64,000 nucleotides of DNA. Source: CAZGZD01 sp964401915. GTDB taxonomy: Bacteria > Patescibacteriota > Microgenomatia > UBA1406 > GWC2-37-13. The notes beneath the pieces were generated by a model that was given only the letters and a program-made list of their open reading frames with translations, was not told the DNA's origin and made no database searches. Below are positions 53,924 to 62,655 of this stretch, in pieces (position 1 is the first letter of the stretch; the number at the start of each line of letters is the position of its first letter). The position numbers and the translations under genes are program-made. The stretch is from assembly GCA_964401915.1 (NCBI GenBank), contig CAYOAI010000003.1, positions 1 to 64,000 on the forward strand, in the 5' to 3' direction.

Positions 53924-54205
53924 TTAGGTCAAAAGCATAAAACTGACAATCAAAAGCGCAAGGAATCCAATCAAAATATATTCTATCATACTTCGGATGT
54001 GCAAAGTCCGACGACCCGCATGGTGGAGAATTGACCATATAAGGTAGCATGCCACAAAGACACATACTCCAGTAAAGCGAGCTACCCGCGACTGACTGAA
54101 TATTCCCATATATGTTAAGAAGAACACGCCGCAGGTTATAAGCGTAAGATAATCCGCTAAATTATTCGAAATTTCGCGCTTTATATGTATATATATATCT
54201 TGCAT
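53924..54205 (-). CDS. Small three-helix membrane protein
   Basis: 93 residues with about three hydrophobic helices (18-35, 42-60, 73-92) and a basic loop HHAGRRTLHIRS. No family recognised. Four bases from the CAP-domain gene and seven from the RmlA-like gene, so part of the same operon. Confidence 0.5.
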   Translation of the reverse strand: MQDIYIHIKREISNNLADYLTLITCGVFFLTYMGIFSQSRVARFTGVCVFVACYLIWSILHHAGRRTLHIRSMIEYILIGFLALLIVSFMLLT

Positions 54206-54209
54206 AGGA

Positions 54210-55100
54210 TTAAAGGATTGCTCCTCGCATTATAAAAAATGCTACAGCAACAAGCACAAAAAATAAAAAGATAAAATGCGCAAGATTGCGACCGTGCATA
54301 CGAAAAAGCTTCATTCGCGCGGCAATATAGAAATCAGAGATAAGCGCAACAAGAATAACAATAATCATAAGAATCCCGGCATTTATTGAAAATGGAAGGA
54401 TGTTTATTGCGGGATGGGGTGACGAGTTGGCGAGAACAAGAGATTCACCTCGTCGAGTTGGGGGCCCAACGATCTCAGCTGCAGCGTGTGTATTTTGAGG
54501 CCTTTGCAGATCTTGGGAGAGCGCTTTACTTTGTGGTTTGCCAAGCATCTGTACAACAAGGGTGGTTTCTTCACCGGCAAGCACTCCATTCACGACCGCA
54601 AACCCCACTTCTGTGTATTCTGGTTTTATGATGTTTTCTCGGTGCGTAGGGGAGTTCATCCATGCTGTTACGACATTGTTTGAGAATAAGAAGTTCTTGG
54701 CTAAGTTCTCACCGACATACTCATAGGAGTACCCACTATCTAAGACAAAATCCCAAGGGGTTCGTCCTTGCGGTGAATAATGTGCCCAATAATCATGAGC
54801 AAACATATCCGCTGCCTTTTTTTGGGCTGCTATCGCAAGCTTCGAGTTGTAGCTTAGTGGCTGCAGATTTTGCTTCGCCCTTTCTTGATTTGTGAGTTCA
54901 AGTAATTTTTGCGAACTAATGTCTGTTGCGAAGCCGAGCACATTTGAGAGTTGTGGGATCTGGTGTTTGGAAAGTGCAAATAGAGAAAATGCAAGCAAAA
55001 GGTAGAGGGCTAAAAAATCGTGACGGAGAATCCGCGCTCGATAGTTATTTGAGATGCTTGGAATAAATAAATGATGTATAAGTTTTTTTATGTTTTTCAT
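54210..55100 (-). CDS. CAP (SCP/PR1)-domain membrane protein
   Basis: 296 residues. One N-terminal helix (29-48) anchors a CAP domain (about 65-185): LLELTNQERAKQNLQPLSYN, AADMFAHDYWAHYSPQG with the His, GENLAKN, and AWMNSPTHRENIIKPEYTEVGFAVV are canonical. Two further helices sit at the C-terminus (235-257, 270-290). The domain faces outside. CAP proteins are often secreted with cell-wall or defence roles; substrate unknown. Start overlaps the VanZ-like stop by four bases. Confidence 0.85.
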   Translation of the reverse strand: MKNIKKLIHHLFIPSISNNYRARILRHDFLALYLLLAFSLFALSKHQIPQLSNVLGFATDISSQKLLELTNQERAKQNLQPLSYNSKLAIAAQKKAADMFAHDYWAHYSPQGRTPWDFVLDSGYSYEYVGENLAKNFLFSNNVVTAWMNSPTHRENIIKPEYTEVGFAVVNGVLAGEETTLVVQMLGKPQSKALSQDLQRPQNTHAAAEIVGPPTRRGESLVLANSSPHPAINILPFSINAGILMIIVILVALISDFYIAARMKLFRMHGRNLAHFIFLFFVLVAVAFFIMRGAIL

Positions 55101-55510
55101 GTGAGTAGTTTGTTTATAAGCTTTGGATATTTCTTAATATAACTATACATAATCGCAATACCAATTGAGTCGATGACCACATCGCGCACAGTACCCTCGC
55201 GGGTCGGCACAAATGTCTGATGAATTTCATCTGTCATCGCGTAGAAAAGGGTGATTATTAATGCTATTAAAAGTTTTTTGTATACAGGTAATCTTTTTTC
55301 CGAATAGATACAAAGGGCGCGATACACAAGAGTGTAGAGAATTGAGTATTCTGTGACATGAAGAAATTTAAAGAACATGAAATTGATGATATAGGTATTG
55401 GACACAGCCACTCTTTGTCTGGACGAGAGATAGAATATAAGAGTCATCCAGAGAATGGCTGGCAGAACAAGCAATATGATTCTGTATAGAGGATGTCTTT
55501 TTTGCTTCAT
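55097..55510 (-). CDS. VanZ-like membrane protein
   Basis: 137 residues with about four helices. The VanZ signatures are ILWMTLIFYLSSRQ near residue 18, HVTEYSILYTLVYRAL near 50 and the C-terminal YAMTDEIHQTFVPTREGTVRDVVIDSIG near 92-120. VanZ-family proteins are linked to teicoplanin tolerance and to envelope functions, but the mechanism is unclear. Four-base overlap with the lamin-tail gene upstream and with the CAP gene downstream. Confidence 0.85.
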   Translation of the reverse strand: MKQKRHPLYRIILLVLPAILWMTLIFYLSSRQRVAVSNTYIINFMFFKFLHVTEYSILYTLVYRALCIYSEKRLPVYKKLLIALIITLFYAMTDEIHQTFVPTREGTVRDVVIDSIGIAIMYSYIKKYPKLINKLLT

Positions 55511-56766
55511 ACGATTTGTTGTTTAACTATTATCCACACAAGAAGAAGTACAGCGTATGAGCAAGCGGCAAATGCCAAGCTCCGACTAATGGCAAGTTCA
55601 GAGGAAGTGGTTTCACCTTTTACCACAGTATCAGATGCACCCAGCACATCTCCATTTTTATTGAGCCCTATACTTGTTTTTGGTGGTGTCACTATTTTTT
55701 TAGTTGAAGGTTGCTGTGGGTAGAGTACTGGCTTATAACCTGGATTTAATGTTGATAATGGAGTCGATTTTAATTTTTTGGTTGAGGATATTGAGTTTGA
55801 AGATGATGCGGATGATGTTGTCTCGCTTTGCGTAATGCATGTTGCGTTGCTGGCTCCTTTTGTTGGCTCCTGCTCGCAAAATGAGCCAGTAGGCAAAGAC
55901 ATACGACCTTGGCTCTTACCCTTTGACGAATCAGTATACTCATACGAATCTTTCTGGCTATTTGAAGCATCGAGAATCCGGACAGTATCTCCTGAGTTAT
56001 TAAACACAGATGATGTGAGGTCGACTACTCCGTAGCTTTTCGATCCAATTGTAAGTGTGAATTTGCGAGGGCTGGATCCAGAGTCGGTTGTGTCATCGAT
56101 ATACCAATCAGTAAGAGTGACAGTATATTCGTTGTCATTGTATATCTCGATCCACTCATCCTGATCATCACCTGGATCTATCATCACCTCGGAGATGTAG
56201 ATATTATTGTACGAGACAGGTGCGAGTGTGGGGGTAGGTGTGACAGTCGGTGTGGAGGTGTTTGTTGGAGTTGGGGTGGCTGTGGGAGTAGCGGTCGGTG
56301 TGGGTGCCAGCAAAATATCGCAAGCCCCACTATTTGTGTACTCGCGGGTTATGATTGTTGAGACAAAGAAGCTGTTGCCACCGTCGGAACAGCGAATATA
56401 GCTTTTGGCCGAGGTGAAGGTGTCGGTGTAGGTGATTGAATCAATGGTATTGCTGAGGAGATCTTTTAGATTTACTGTCTCGGGTCCTGAGTTATTTAAG
56501 ACAGCAGCAGACGTGGCTATCGTATACCCAAATGGCTTGATGATTTTGTCAGAGAATATGATTTTTTTATTTGTCGCATCTGTGAGAGTAAGGGTTGAGA
56601 TATCGACACTCAGGGGCTGGTCATTGTAGAGCTCCACCCACTCTTCATCTCCGCTTACTGGTGCTGGATATATCTCATTAATCCATAATGTTGCAGAGAC
56701 TCTGATGGGAAAAAACAGAGTAAAAAAAAATAAAAAGGTGGGAAGCAGAAGATTTTTACTGAACAT
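55507..56766 (-). CDS. Secreted protein with two lamin-tail domains
   Basis: 419 residues from the ATG at 56766 (MFSKNLLLP gives a signal peptide; the longer upstream frame lies inside the M23 gene). Lamin-tail (LTD) domain 1 spans about 25-130 (WINEIYPAPVSGDEEWVELYND), a Thr/Pro-rich linker 150-180, and LTD domain 2 about 185-300 (ISEVMIDPGDDQDEWIEIYND). A further linker and a C-terminal helix (390-415, SLAFAACSYAVLLLVWIIV) anchor it. LTDs often bind extracellular or surface ligands. Start overlaps the M23 stop by 11 bases. Confidence 0.8.
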   Translation of the reverse strand: MFSKNLLLPTFLFFFTLFFPIRVSATLWINEIYPAPVSGDEEWVELYNDQPLSVDISTLTLTDATNKKIIFSDKIIKPFGYTIATSAAVLNNSGPETVNLKDLLSNTIDSITYTDTFTSAKSYIRCSDGGNSFFVSTIITREYTNSGACDILLAPTPTATPTATPTPTNTSTPTVTPTPTLAPVSYNNIYISEVMIDPGDDQDEWIEIYNDNEYTVTLTDWYIDDTTDSGSSPRKFTLTIGSKSYGVVDLTSSVFNNSGDTVRILDASNSQKDSYEYTDSSKGKSQGRMSLPTGSFCEQEPTKGASNATCITQSETTSSASSSNSISSTKKLKSTPLSTLNPGYKPVLYPQQPSTKKIVTPPKTSIGLNKNGDVLGASDTVVKGETTSSELAISRSLAFAACSYAVLLLVWIIVKQQIV

Positions 56767-57868
56767 GAAGATAGAAGCTCTTAATACCACCTCCATGGTC
56801 AATATATCTAACATTAATGACGGCTGGTCCACACGCTTCGCTTGAGGAATAAAGAGTTCCATCAGCAGGTGCATGTATTACATTAGATGAGGTACTATAC
56901 ATATCAATTCCTGTATGAATACCACCTGAGTAAGTATAACGTGAGGACCACGGAGTTTGACCGTAGCCTTGACTTATGATTACTGGATTGTCAAGTGGTT
57001 GCCCCCATTGACTTAAGTAGGGACTTGGATCTGTCCAGGAATTCCATGCATCGCCAGTATGTACTTCGAAGTGGAGATGAGCTCCATCTGAGCAGTATGG
57101 ATATCCACTATTTCCAACAAGTGCAATCGGGTCTCCTTTTTTAACAGGACCAAGTGATTGACCCGAAACCAATGCATTCTGTACTGCCTTAGACTCTGCC
57201 AAAGCCTGTTGAATAAGTCTTTGATATCTGGCTTCATCGTTTTGGGTTATTGTTAGGAGATCTTGTTTTTCTTTCTTTTGACTGTTCAATTCACTTTTAC
57301 GACCGACAAGCTCTATTTCTAGTTTCCCCAGTTCTTCTTTTTTCTTTTCCCGTTGATCTTTCTGTTTTTCAGCATTTTGCTTGGCTTCTTGTACTTGAAA
57401 AGTGAGTTTACTGTCTTCAGATTGGGTGACCTGAACATATTTCAGTCTATTGACAAGAGTTGAGGCATTGTCTGCCTCAAGAATAAGCTGGAGGAAGTTC
57501 ACTTCCTGCTTCCTCTTGTATCCCTCCACAATTTTTTGAAGTAGTACTTTTGTCAAGAAGTCAAGAGATTTATTAAATCCCCCTATTCGTCCTGATAGAT
57601 TTTCGATTTCCACTTGTGCTGTTTGAATCTGTTCTTCTGTTGTTTGCACTTGTAGTTCATTCAGGTAAATCTGAGTGTTCATTAATTCGATCTGAGAAGA
57701 AAGTGTATTTTTCTTATCTTTTGCTTGATCTCGCTGTTGTTCTAGTTCGTGTATACATTCAGCTCTAGGCTTTGATCCGCAGACTGATTGAGCGGTTGCA
57801 GATTTTGCTCCAAGAAAAAAAATACTAAGAAGAAGTAAAGCGTATAGTGTTCTGTATGTCCATTTCAT
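56756..57868 (-). CDS. Coiled-coil M23-type peptidoglycan hydrolase with permuted motif order
   Basis: 370 residues: signal peptide (1-26), long coiled coil (about 35-220), then a C-terminal LytM/M23 region. The HLH element (GAHLHFEVH, HLH at 264-266) comes before the HxxxD element (GIHTGIDMY, H318 and D322), the reverse of normal M23 order, and the protein ends at the strand SFYLHVQ that usually lies in the middle. This points to circular permutation. It is encoded directly beside ftsX and ftsE, matching EnvC/RipC-type FtsEX-controlled hydrolases. Confidence 0.8.
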   Translation of the reverse strand: MKWTYRTLYALLLLSIFFLGAKSATAQSVCGSKPRAECIHELEQQRDQAKDKKNTLSSQIELMNTQIYLNELQVQTTEEQIQTAQVEIENLSGRIGGFNKSLDFLTKVLLQKIVEGYKRKQEVNFLQLILEADNASTLVNRLKYVQVTQSEDSKLTFQVQEAKQNAEKQKDQREKKKEELGKLEIELVGRKSELNSQKKEKQDLLTITQNDEARYQRLIQQALAESKAVQNALVSGQSLGPVKKGDPIALVGNSGYPYCSDGAHLHFEVHTGDAWNSWTDPSPYLSQWGQPLDNPVIISQGYGQTPWSSRYTYSGGIHTGIDMYSTSSNVIHAPADGTLYSSSEACGPAVINVRYIDHGGGIKSFYLHVQ

Positions 57869-57877
57869 GGGTGGTGT

Positions 57878-58774
57878 TCATTTAATATATTTTGATGTTG
57901 CCAGAAAATTGCCAAGAAGGCCTATTGCAATACCAAATACTGTGACAATAAGATACGACAGAGTCATAAAGTTTATACTGGGCGGCCAGATGAAAAGCTT
58001 CCAAGACTCAAGTCCATAAAAAGGAATTGATGGAATACCAACAAGATACGTGGTGAGGAAAGGCTGGATGAGGAAAAAGATTCCATAAAAGACCACATAT
58101 GCCAGCGTAGCGCTTGCGACACCATACATCATACCCTCAAAAAGAAAGGGTCGCTTTACATAAAAGCGGGTTGCCCCAAGAAGTCTCTCAAGCTCAATCT
58201 GCTCTCTCTTAAGGGTGATCTTAAAGGCGGTCGTGGCCATAAGTACGATGCAGGAGATCGATAAAAGAAGTAGGAATACAAATAGAGTCACGGCTCTTAG
58301 AATTCGGGTCACGCCAAGTAGCTTGTCGACAATGTCTTTTTGATAAAAAACATCGTCAACTCCAGGTTGTCTCTTCAAAAATGCTGCAACTTCAGCGAGG
58401 TATGCAGGCTTTTGGGTATAAATTTCAAGAGATGGGGGGAGTATATCTGCACTTACCATCTCAAGGAGAAGTGGGTCATCGCGATTGAGATCTCTGTAGA
58501 TGCTGAGAGCTTCTTTTTTGGATACGTACTTGATGCTTATGGCTTTGCCGGATTTCTCGACGATGTCTCTGACTTTAAAGATATCGCTCTCTTTAGCTTC
58601 TTTCTGGAAATAAGCTGTGACATGTGGCTTGGTCTCGACATAGGTGAGTATTCCATTGAAGAAAGATGTGATATTGAAAAAAAAGAGACTTAAAAAAAGT
58701 GTAAAAAATAGAATCAGAAATGATGCCATTGATTGATATGGTGTACGACGGATTGATGTGAGGAGCTCTTTCAT
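57878..58774 (-). CDS. ftsX: Cell division protein FtsX
   Basis: 298 residues with four helices: one N-terminal (16-40), then an outside domain (45-155, with YFQKEAKESDIFKVRDIVEKSG) and three more helices (163-190, 210-235, 265-290). The loop KREQIELERLLGATRFYVKRPFLFEG after helix 2 is the FtsX signature. With FtsE it forms an ABC-type complex that drives septal peptidoglycan hydrolysis; the neighbouring M23 protein is the likely effector. Start overlaps ftsE by four bases. Confidence 0.92.
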   Translation of the reverse strand: MKELLTSIRRTPYQSMASFLILFFTLFLSLFFFNITSFFNGILTYVETKPHVTAYFQKEAKESDIFKVRDIVEKSGKAISIKYVSKKEALSIYRDLNRDDPLLLEMVSADILPPSLEIYTQKPAYLAEVAAFLKRQPGVDDVFYQKDIVDKLLGVTRILRAVTLFVFLLLLSISCIVLMATTAFKITLKREQIELERLLGATRFYVKRPFLFEGMMYGVASATLAYVVFYGIFFLIQPFLTTYLVGIPSIPFYGLESWKLFIWPPSINFMTLSYLIVTVFGIAIGLLGNFLATSKYIK

Positions 58775-59448
58775 ATCTCATACCCTCCTTTTTTTTGATC
58801 TTTAATGATCTCTCCACCTTTGAGTGCGATCACTCTTTTTTGAAGTGAATTGACGATGTCGACATTATGTGTGGCCAGTATCACTGTTCGTTTGCCTTCG
58901 ATTTTTTTGAATATTTTCATAATTTCCCACGTTGTCTTGGGGTCAAGGTTACCTGTTGGTTCATCGCCGAGGATGATCGAGCGCTCACCGACTATTGCTC
59001 GCGCTATAGCAACACGCTGGAGCTCACCAGCTGACATCTGCGCCGGAAACATAAGTTCTCGTCCCGAAAGTCCAACAAGCGCAAGTGCCTCCTGGACCTC
59101 ATTTTGTATTTGTCCTTGCGGCCAACCCAGCACCTTAAGTCCAATTGCGATATTTTCAGCAATGTTTTTGTCGGCCAACACCTTAAAGTCCTGAAATACC
59201 ACACCTATCGTGCGTCTCAGGTCAGCGACATGATTGAACTTCGGTGATGAGAGGTCAAAATTATCAACAAGCAGACGACCCGAAGATGGTGCAAAGTCCC
59301 GTAAGATAAGCTTGAGTATAGTCGTCTTGCCAGCTCCAGATGGGCCAACTAAGAAGACAAAATCGCGGTCTGCAATTTCAAAAGTTGCTTTTTTGAGCGC
59401 GAGATTGCCTGAGGGGAATTTTTTGCTGACATTTTCAAATGTGATCAT
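58771..59448 (-). CDS. ftsE: Cell division ATP-binding protein FtsE
   Basis: 225 residues, an ABC ATPase. Walker A GPSGAGKTT near 36, signature MSAGELQRVAIARAIV near 135, Walker B IILGDEPTGNLD near 158 and the H-loop ATHNVDIV near 190. It pairs with FtsX (four-base overlap) and sits in the cytoplasm. Operon runs TM/OB-fold gene, ftsE, ftsX, M23 gene, LTD gene. Confidence 0.94.
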   Translation of the reverse strand: MITFENVSKKFPSGNLALKKATFEIADRDFVFLVGPSGAGKTTILKLILRDFAPSSGRLLVDNFDLSSPKFNHVADLRRTIGVVFQDFKVLADKNIAENIAIGLKVLGWPQGQIQNEVQEALALVGLSGRELMFPAQMSAGELQRVAIARAIVGERSIILGDEPTGNLDPKTTWEIMKIFKKIEGKRTVILATHNVDIVNSLQKRVIALKGGEIIKDQKKGGYEI

Positions 59449-59454
59449 CGAAAA

Positions 59455-59907
59455 CTATTGAGAAATTTCCACATATCCAACATCCATAAGCCATCCAGCC
59501 TTTTGTGCTTTTTGGGTCTGTCCTTGTACTTTCACTTTTTTGCCAACAAATTTGGATAAATCAGCAACACTGGATGTGAGGTATACATTTTGGGACTCGC
59601 CGCCTGGCCTCTCAAGATGATGGCTTCCTTCGCCATCAACTCCTCCCTTTTTAAGAGTGCCCTCTGCATGGTCTGGAAATTGCCTATTATCTTTGACTCC
59701 CTCTGATGTGGTTGTCTTTGTTCCGACCTGAGGGACTGAGGAGTCAGACTGATAAGAGGGGATGATCCTTGATAGACCAAAACCGAATGCCGCACCGATA
59801 AAAAGAGATCCAACAAGAATCGCAATTGAAGCAAATGTCGAGAATTCGCCCTTATTTTTTAAGTGATGAATGACTGGGGTTTGTGAGGTTTGGCTTGGAG
59901 TATCCAT
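59455..59907 (-). CDS. Membrane-anchored OB-fold-like hypothetical protein
   Basis: 150 residues. A polar N-terminus, one helix (25-48, ASIAILVGSLFIGAAFGFGLS), a disordered Ser/Thr/Gly-rich linker, then a small beta-strand domain (108-148) with VADLSKFVGKKVKVQGQTQKA and GWLMDVGYVEI, the pattern of an OB-fold-like strand-turn-strand module. Outside the membrane by layout. First gene of the ftsEX operon, so perhaps a divisome accessory; not named by any family I know. Confidence 0.5.
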   Translation of the reverse strand: MDTPSQTSQTPVIHHLKNKGEFSTFASIAILVGSLFIGAAFGFGLSRIIPSYQSDSSVPQVGTKTTTSEGVKDNRQFPDHAEGTLKKGGVDGEGSHHLERPGGESQNVYLTSSVADLSKFVGKKVKVQGQTQKAQKAGWLMDVGYVEISQ

Positions 59908-59948
59908 AATATATTCAGCTTAACAATATCCCGTGCAAATTACAACCC

Positions 59949-60956
59949 TTATGATTTCAAATAGGCCTCAATAAAGTTGTCAATATCTCCGTCGAGCACA
60001 CGCTCCGCTTGAGTATCTTCGTAACCTGTCCGCAAATCCTTGACAAGCTTATATGGGTGGAGTACATAAGAGCGTATTTGCATACCCCAACTGGCCATTT
60101 TATCAGATTTCATAGAGTCTAATTTTTTTTCTTTTTTTTCATTTTCAAGGAGCCATAGCTTTGCACGAAGAAGCGCAAGTGCACTTTCGCGATTCTGGCC
60201 TTGATGACGTTGAGTTTGGGATGTGACGGTGATTCCTGTCGGTTTGTGAGTAAGTCGGACGGCTGTTGAGACTTTGTTTACATTTTGTCCTCCTGCTCCA
60301 CCGGATCTGAAAAATTGCCATTCAATATCTTCTTCTTTGATCTCAACTTCCTGATTTTGGATATTGGGAAGCACCTCCACAAGAGCAAATGATGTCTGTC
60401 GAAGTTTGTTGGCATTAAAAGGCGATTGTCTGACTAATCGGTGGACGCCAGATTCAGCTTTAAGATAACCATATGCAAATGTTCCTGAGACCTCAAGAGT
60501 AATGCTTTTTATTCCCGCTTCCTCACCTGGTACACGGTCAATCTCCTCAAAACTAAATCCTTTTTTTTGAAAATATCGAGTATACATTCGAAGCAGCATA
60601 TTTGACCAATCCATAGCTTCAACTCCGCCCTGGCCAGCTTGAATCGAAAATAGAGCATCGCGCCTGTCATATGTGTCAGATAGGAAGAGCATTATCTCAT
60701 ATTTTTTTAGAAGTTTTTCAACTTCATTTTCCTCACCCTCCTCAAGTAGCAGCTGAAGCATCTCAACATCTTCGATCTCGCGCTTTAGGTCGTTTATTCG
60801 CTTAAGTGTATCGCCGGACGACTTTGCGTCAGCCCAAAATTGGGTCTCATAGGTTTGAGATTCCATATCTGACAATTCTTTCTTTTTATCTGCGAGTTGA
60901 ACTTTTTGGAGTATGTTGTTGACGCGGCGAGCAAGATCAGGTGATGTATTTTCCAT
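59949..60956 (-). CDS. prfB: Peptide chain release factor 2
   Basis: 335 residues. GGQ motif GGAGGQNVN near 220 and the stop-codon recognition tripeptide SPF (RLVRQSPFNANKLRQTSF near 178) show RF2, which reads UAA and UGA. The frame is continuous; there is no internal UGA frameshift site as in E. coli. This agrees with UGA as stop. TATAAA lies close upstream of the ATG. Slightly shorter at the N-terminus than typical RF2. Confidence 0.95.
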   Translation of the reverse strand: MENTSPDLARRVNNILQKVQLADKKKELSDMESQTYETQFWADAKSSGDTLKRINDLKREIEDVEMLQLLLEEGEENEVEKLLKKYEIMLFLSDTYDRRDALFSIQAGQGGVEAMDWSNMLLRMYTRYFQKKGFSFEEIDRVPGEEAGIKSITLEVSGTFAYGYLKAESGVHRLVRQSPFNANKLRQTSFALVEVLPNIQNQEVEIKEEDIEWQFFRSGGAGGQNVNKVSTAVRLTHKPTGITVTSQTQRHQGQNRESALALLRAKLWLLENEKKEKKLDSMKSDKMASWGMQIRSYVLHPYKLVKDLRTGYEDTQAERVLDGDIDNFIEAYLKS

Positions 60957-61007
60957 ATATGTCTATGTTTTTTATAAGTTGAGATTTTCAGAAATGAATT
61001 TGCTGAT

Positions 61008-61061
61008 CCCGATTAATCGGGGGGATTGTCCATGCGCGATGTCCTACTTTGCGCTGGGGAC
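61008..61061. repeat. Two palindromes between prfB and the PilM-like gene
   Basis: CCCGATTAATCGGG (61008-61021) is a perfect 14-base palindrome. At 61028-61061, GTCC and GCGC pair with GCGC and GGAC around a 13-base loop. No T-run follows on either side, so they are not clean terminators. They fill most of the 114-base gap. Confidence 0.4.
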
Positions 61062-61070
61062 ACACTTTCT

Positions 61071-62534
61071 TTACTTGAAGTCTGTACCAATAATAATGAT
61101 TATGTCAGAGGTCTCGGTCTCATCAAGAGTCTCTATTTTGGGAGATGCGGTGTAGTCTTTGAGGTCGCTTTTAATTGCTGCCGCAGCCTGTGATTTTTCT
61201 TTTTTACTTTGAATTACTGTTTTTTCAAAGTCAAAGTTATCAGCATTGCCGGTTAAGATTTCGCTGTAGCCTTTTCCACTTAGGATTTCTTTGACTGTTG
61301 TGGCTTTTCCGACCGTACCAGATCCATTTAAGACCTTTATCTTAAGCTCATCTTTTTTAAACGCAGGGGCAGTGGTCGGTGTGGGATTTGATTTTTTAGT
61401 ATTTTGTGTTGCGCTTGGGACAGGTGATTTTTGTATTGTTTTCACATTTATCGGACTTTTGATAGAACCAATGTTTGACAGAAGATTAGATCTTGTGATT
61501 AGCATAAATGCACCAAACGAAAGTCCAAATGAAAGCGCGAATATGAAGAATTCCTTTAAGTAACGTGGGCTCTTGAAAGAAGGTCTGAATCCGCCGGATC
61601 TTTTTTTGAGTATATTGAATTTTTTATTCTCAGCAGCAAAGACAAATGCTCCAAAGCAGATATCAAAGCTTAAAATCGGAAATGTCTGATCTGCTGCCAC
61701 GACAAGCTGCTTGAGATAGTCCTCATAGAAATTGGGGATAATTCGCTTCAGCGGATTTGTCCACACGCCAACCTCTTTGGTAAAAGTATCTTGTCTGACG
61801 CCATCTGAATCTGCACCCGACAGAATAATTCGATTAAGCTTTACATCATCTTTCGCATACTGCTCGGCTTTTTCCTTGAGAGTCATCTCGAGGGCTTTTT
61901 TGTCAACGACAGACTCTTCCCACCTTTTGGCGACCAGAAGTCCATAAGAGTCAAATACATATCCAGAAGCCCGGTCGTTGCTGTAGTCGATATAAAATAT
62001 GCTTTCTTTCTTTGTGTCTCGTAATGTTTTTTCAAAAAGCTTAAAGATGGCAAGAGTATCGGGCAGAATAAATGTAAGGCGGAGATTGAGAAGCTCAAGT
62101 GATTTCTGAAGCATTTCAGCTTGCATCTTTTCTATTGCAAAAAACGAGATTTTGGTCTTGTCTTCGGCTTTACGACTTATGAAGTCCCAGAAGCAATTGT
62201 CAAGAGATGTCGGTATGGTTGCACGAGCCTTATCAGCAACATACGAGGCGATAGTTGATTCGGCTATGTCAGATGGTACATCAAGCGTAAGGTGATAGAA
62301 GCTCGCTTGAGGTAGTATCAAGAATACTTCTTTTTCAGTCCCGACAGTAATACCCAGGCTATTGAGCCCTTCTTTAAGAGCAGATGCAAGCAGATCAATA
62401 TTCTGGAGTTTTCCATCATCCAGTAGATCAGCGGTGTGGTTTTTTTCAAAAAAATTCACCTCATACTGTCCAAGGATTGTTTTTTTGACGAGGAGCAATT
62501 TGATGGTTCGTGTGTCAAGGTAGACGTACAACAT
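61071..62534 (-). CDS. PilM-like protein with C-terminal LytR_C domain
   Basis: 487 residues from the ATG at 62534 (MLYVYLDTRTIKLLLV); the frame runs 20 codons further. Residues 1-290 resemble the actin-like ASKHA fold of PilM/FtsA-type proteins (LPQASFYHLTLDVPSDIAES, FYIDYSNDRASGYVFDSYGLL). A transmembrane helix (about 325-345), a Pro/Thr linker and a C-terminal LytR_C-like domain (about 400-487, IKVLNGSGTVGKATTVKEIL) follow. The cytoplasmic PilM-like part and outside LytR_C part make a membrane-spanning bridge; function unknown. Confidence 0.65.
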   Translation of the reverse strand: MLYVYLDTRTIKLLLVKKTILGQYEVNFFEKNHTADLLDDGKLQNIDLLASALKEGLNSLGITVGTEKEVFLILPQASFYHLTLDVPSDIAESTIASYVADKARATIPTSLDNCFWDFISRKAEDKTKISFFAIEKMQAEMLQKSLELLNLRLTFILPDTLAIFKLFEKTLRDTKKESIFYIDYSNDRASGYVFDSYGLLVAKRWEESVVDKKALEMTLKEKAEQYAKDDVKLNRIILSGADSDGVRQDTFTKEVGVWTNPLKRIIPNFYEDYLKQLVVAADQTFPILSFDICFGAFVFAAENKKFNILKKRSGGFRPSFKSPRYLKEFFIFALSFGLSFGAFMLITRSNLLSNIGSIKSPINVKTIQKSPVPSATQNTKKSNPTPTTAPAFKKDELKIKVLNGSGTVGKATTVKEILSGKGYSEILTGNADNFDFEKTVIQSKKEKSQAAAAIKSDLKDYTASPKIETLDETETSDIIIIIGTDFK

Positions 62535-62637
62535 ACTCTTAATTATAAGTATATTCGCTGTGAAAAAACAACTCAAATTCTCACGCATGATCAATAATTG
62601 ATTGTTTTCTTCACCCCATGTAAACGCTTATGTGGAC

Positions 62638-62646
62638 TGGTACAAT
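62638..62646 (+). promoter_or_regulatory. Extended -10 promoter of dnaG
   Basis: TGG-TACAAT (62638-62646) is an extended -10 that ends nine bases before the dnaG ATG at 62656, putting the transcription start two or three bases ahead of the start codon. No -35 is clear. Confidence 0.5.
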
Positions 62647-62655
62647 AGTGAAGCT

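Noticed and set aside
56767..56874. Longer N-terminus of the lamin-tail protein
   Set aside because: It would overlap the M23 gene by more than 100 bases and hide an obvious signal peptide starting at 56766.
59949..60956. Programmed frameshift in prfB
   Set aside because: The frame is continuous from the ATG through GGQ and SPF with no internal UGA.
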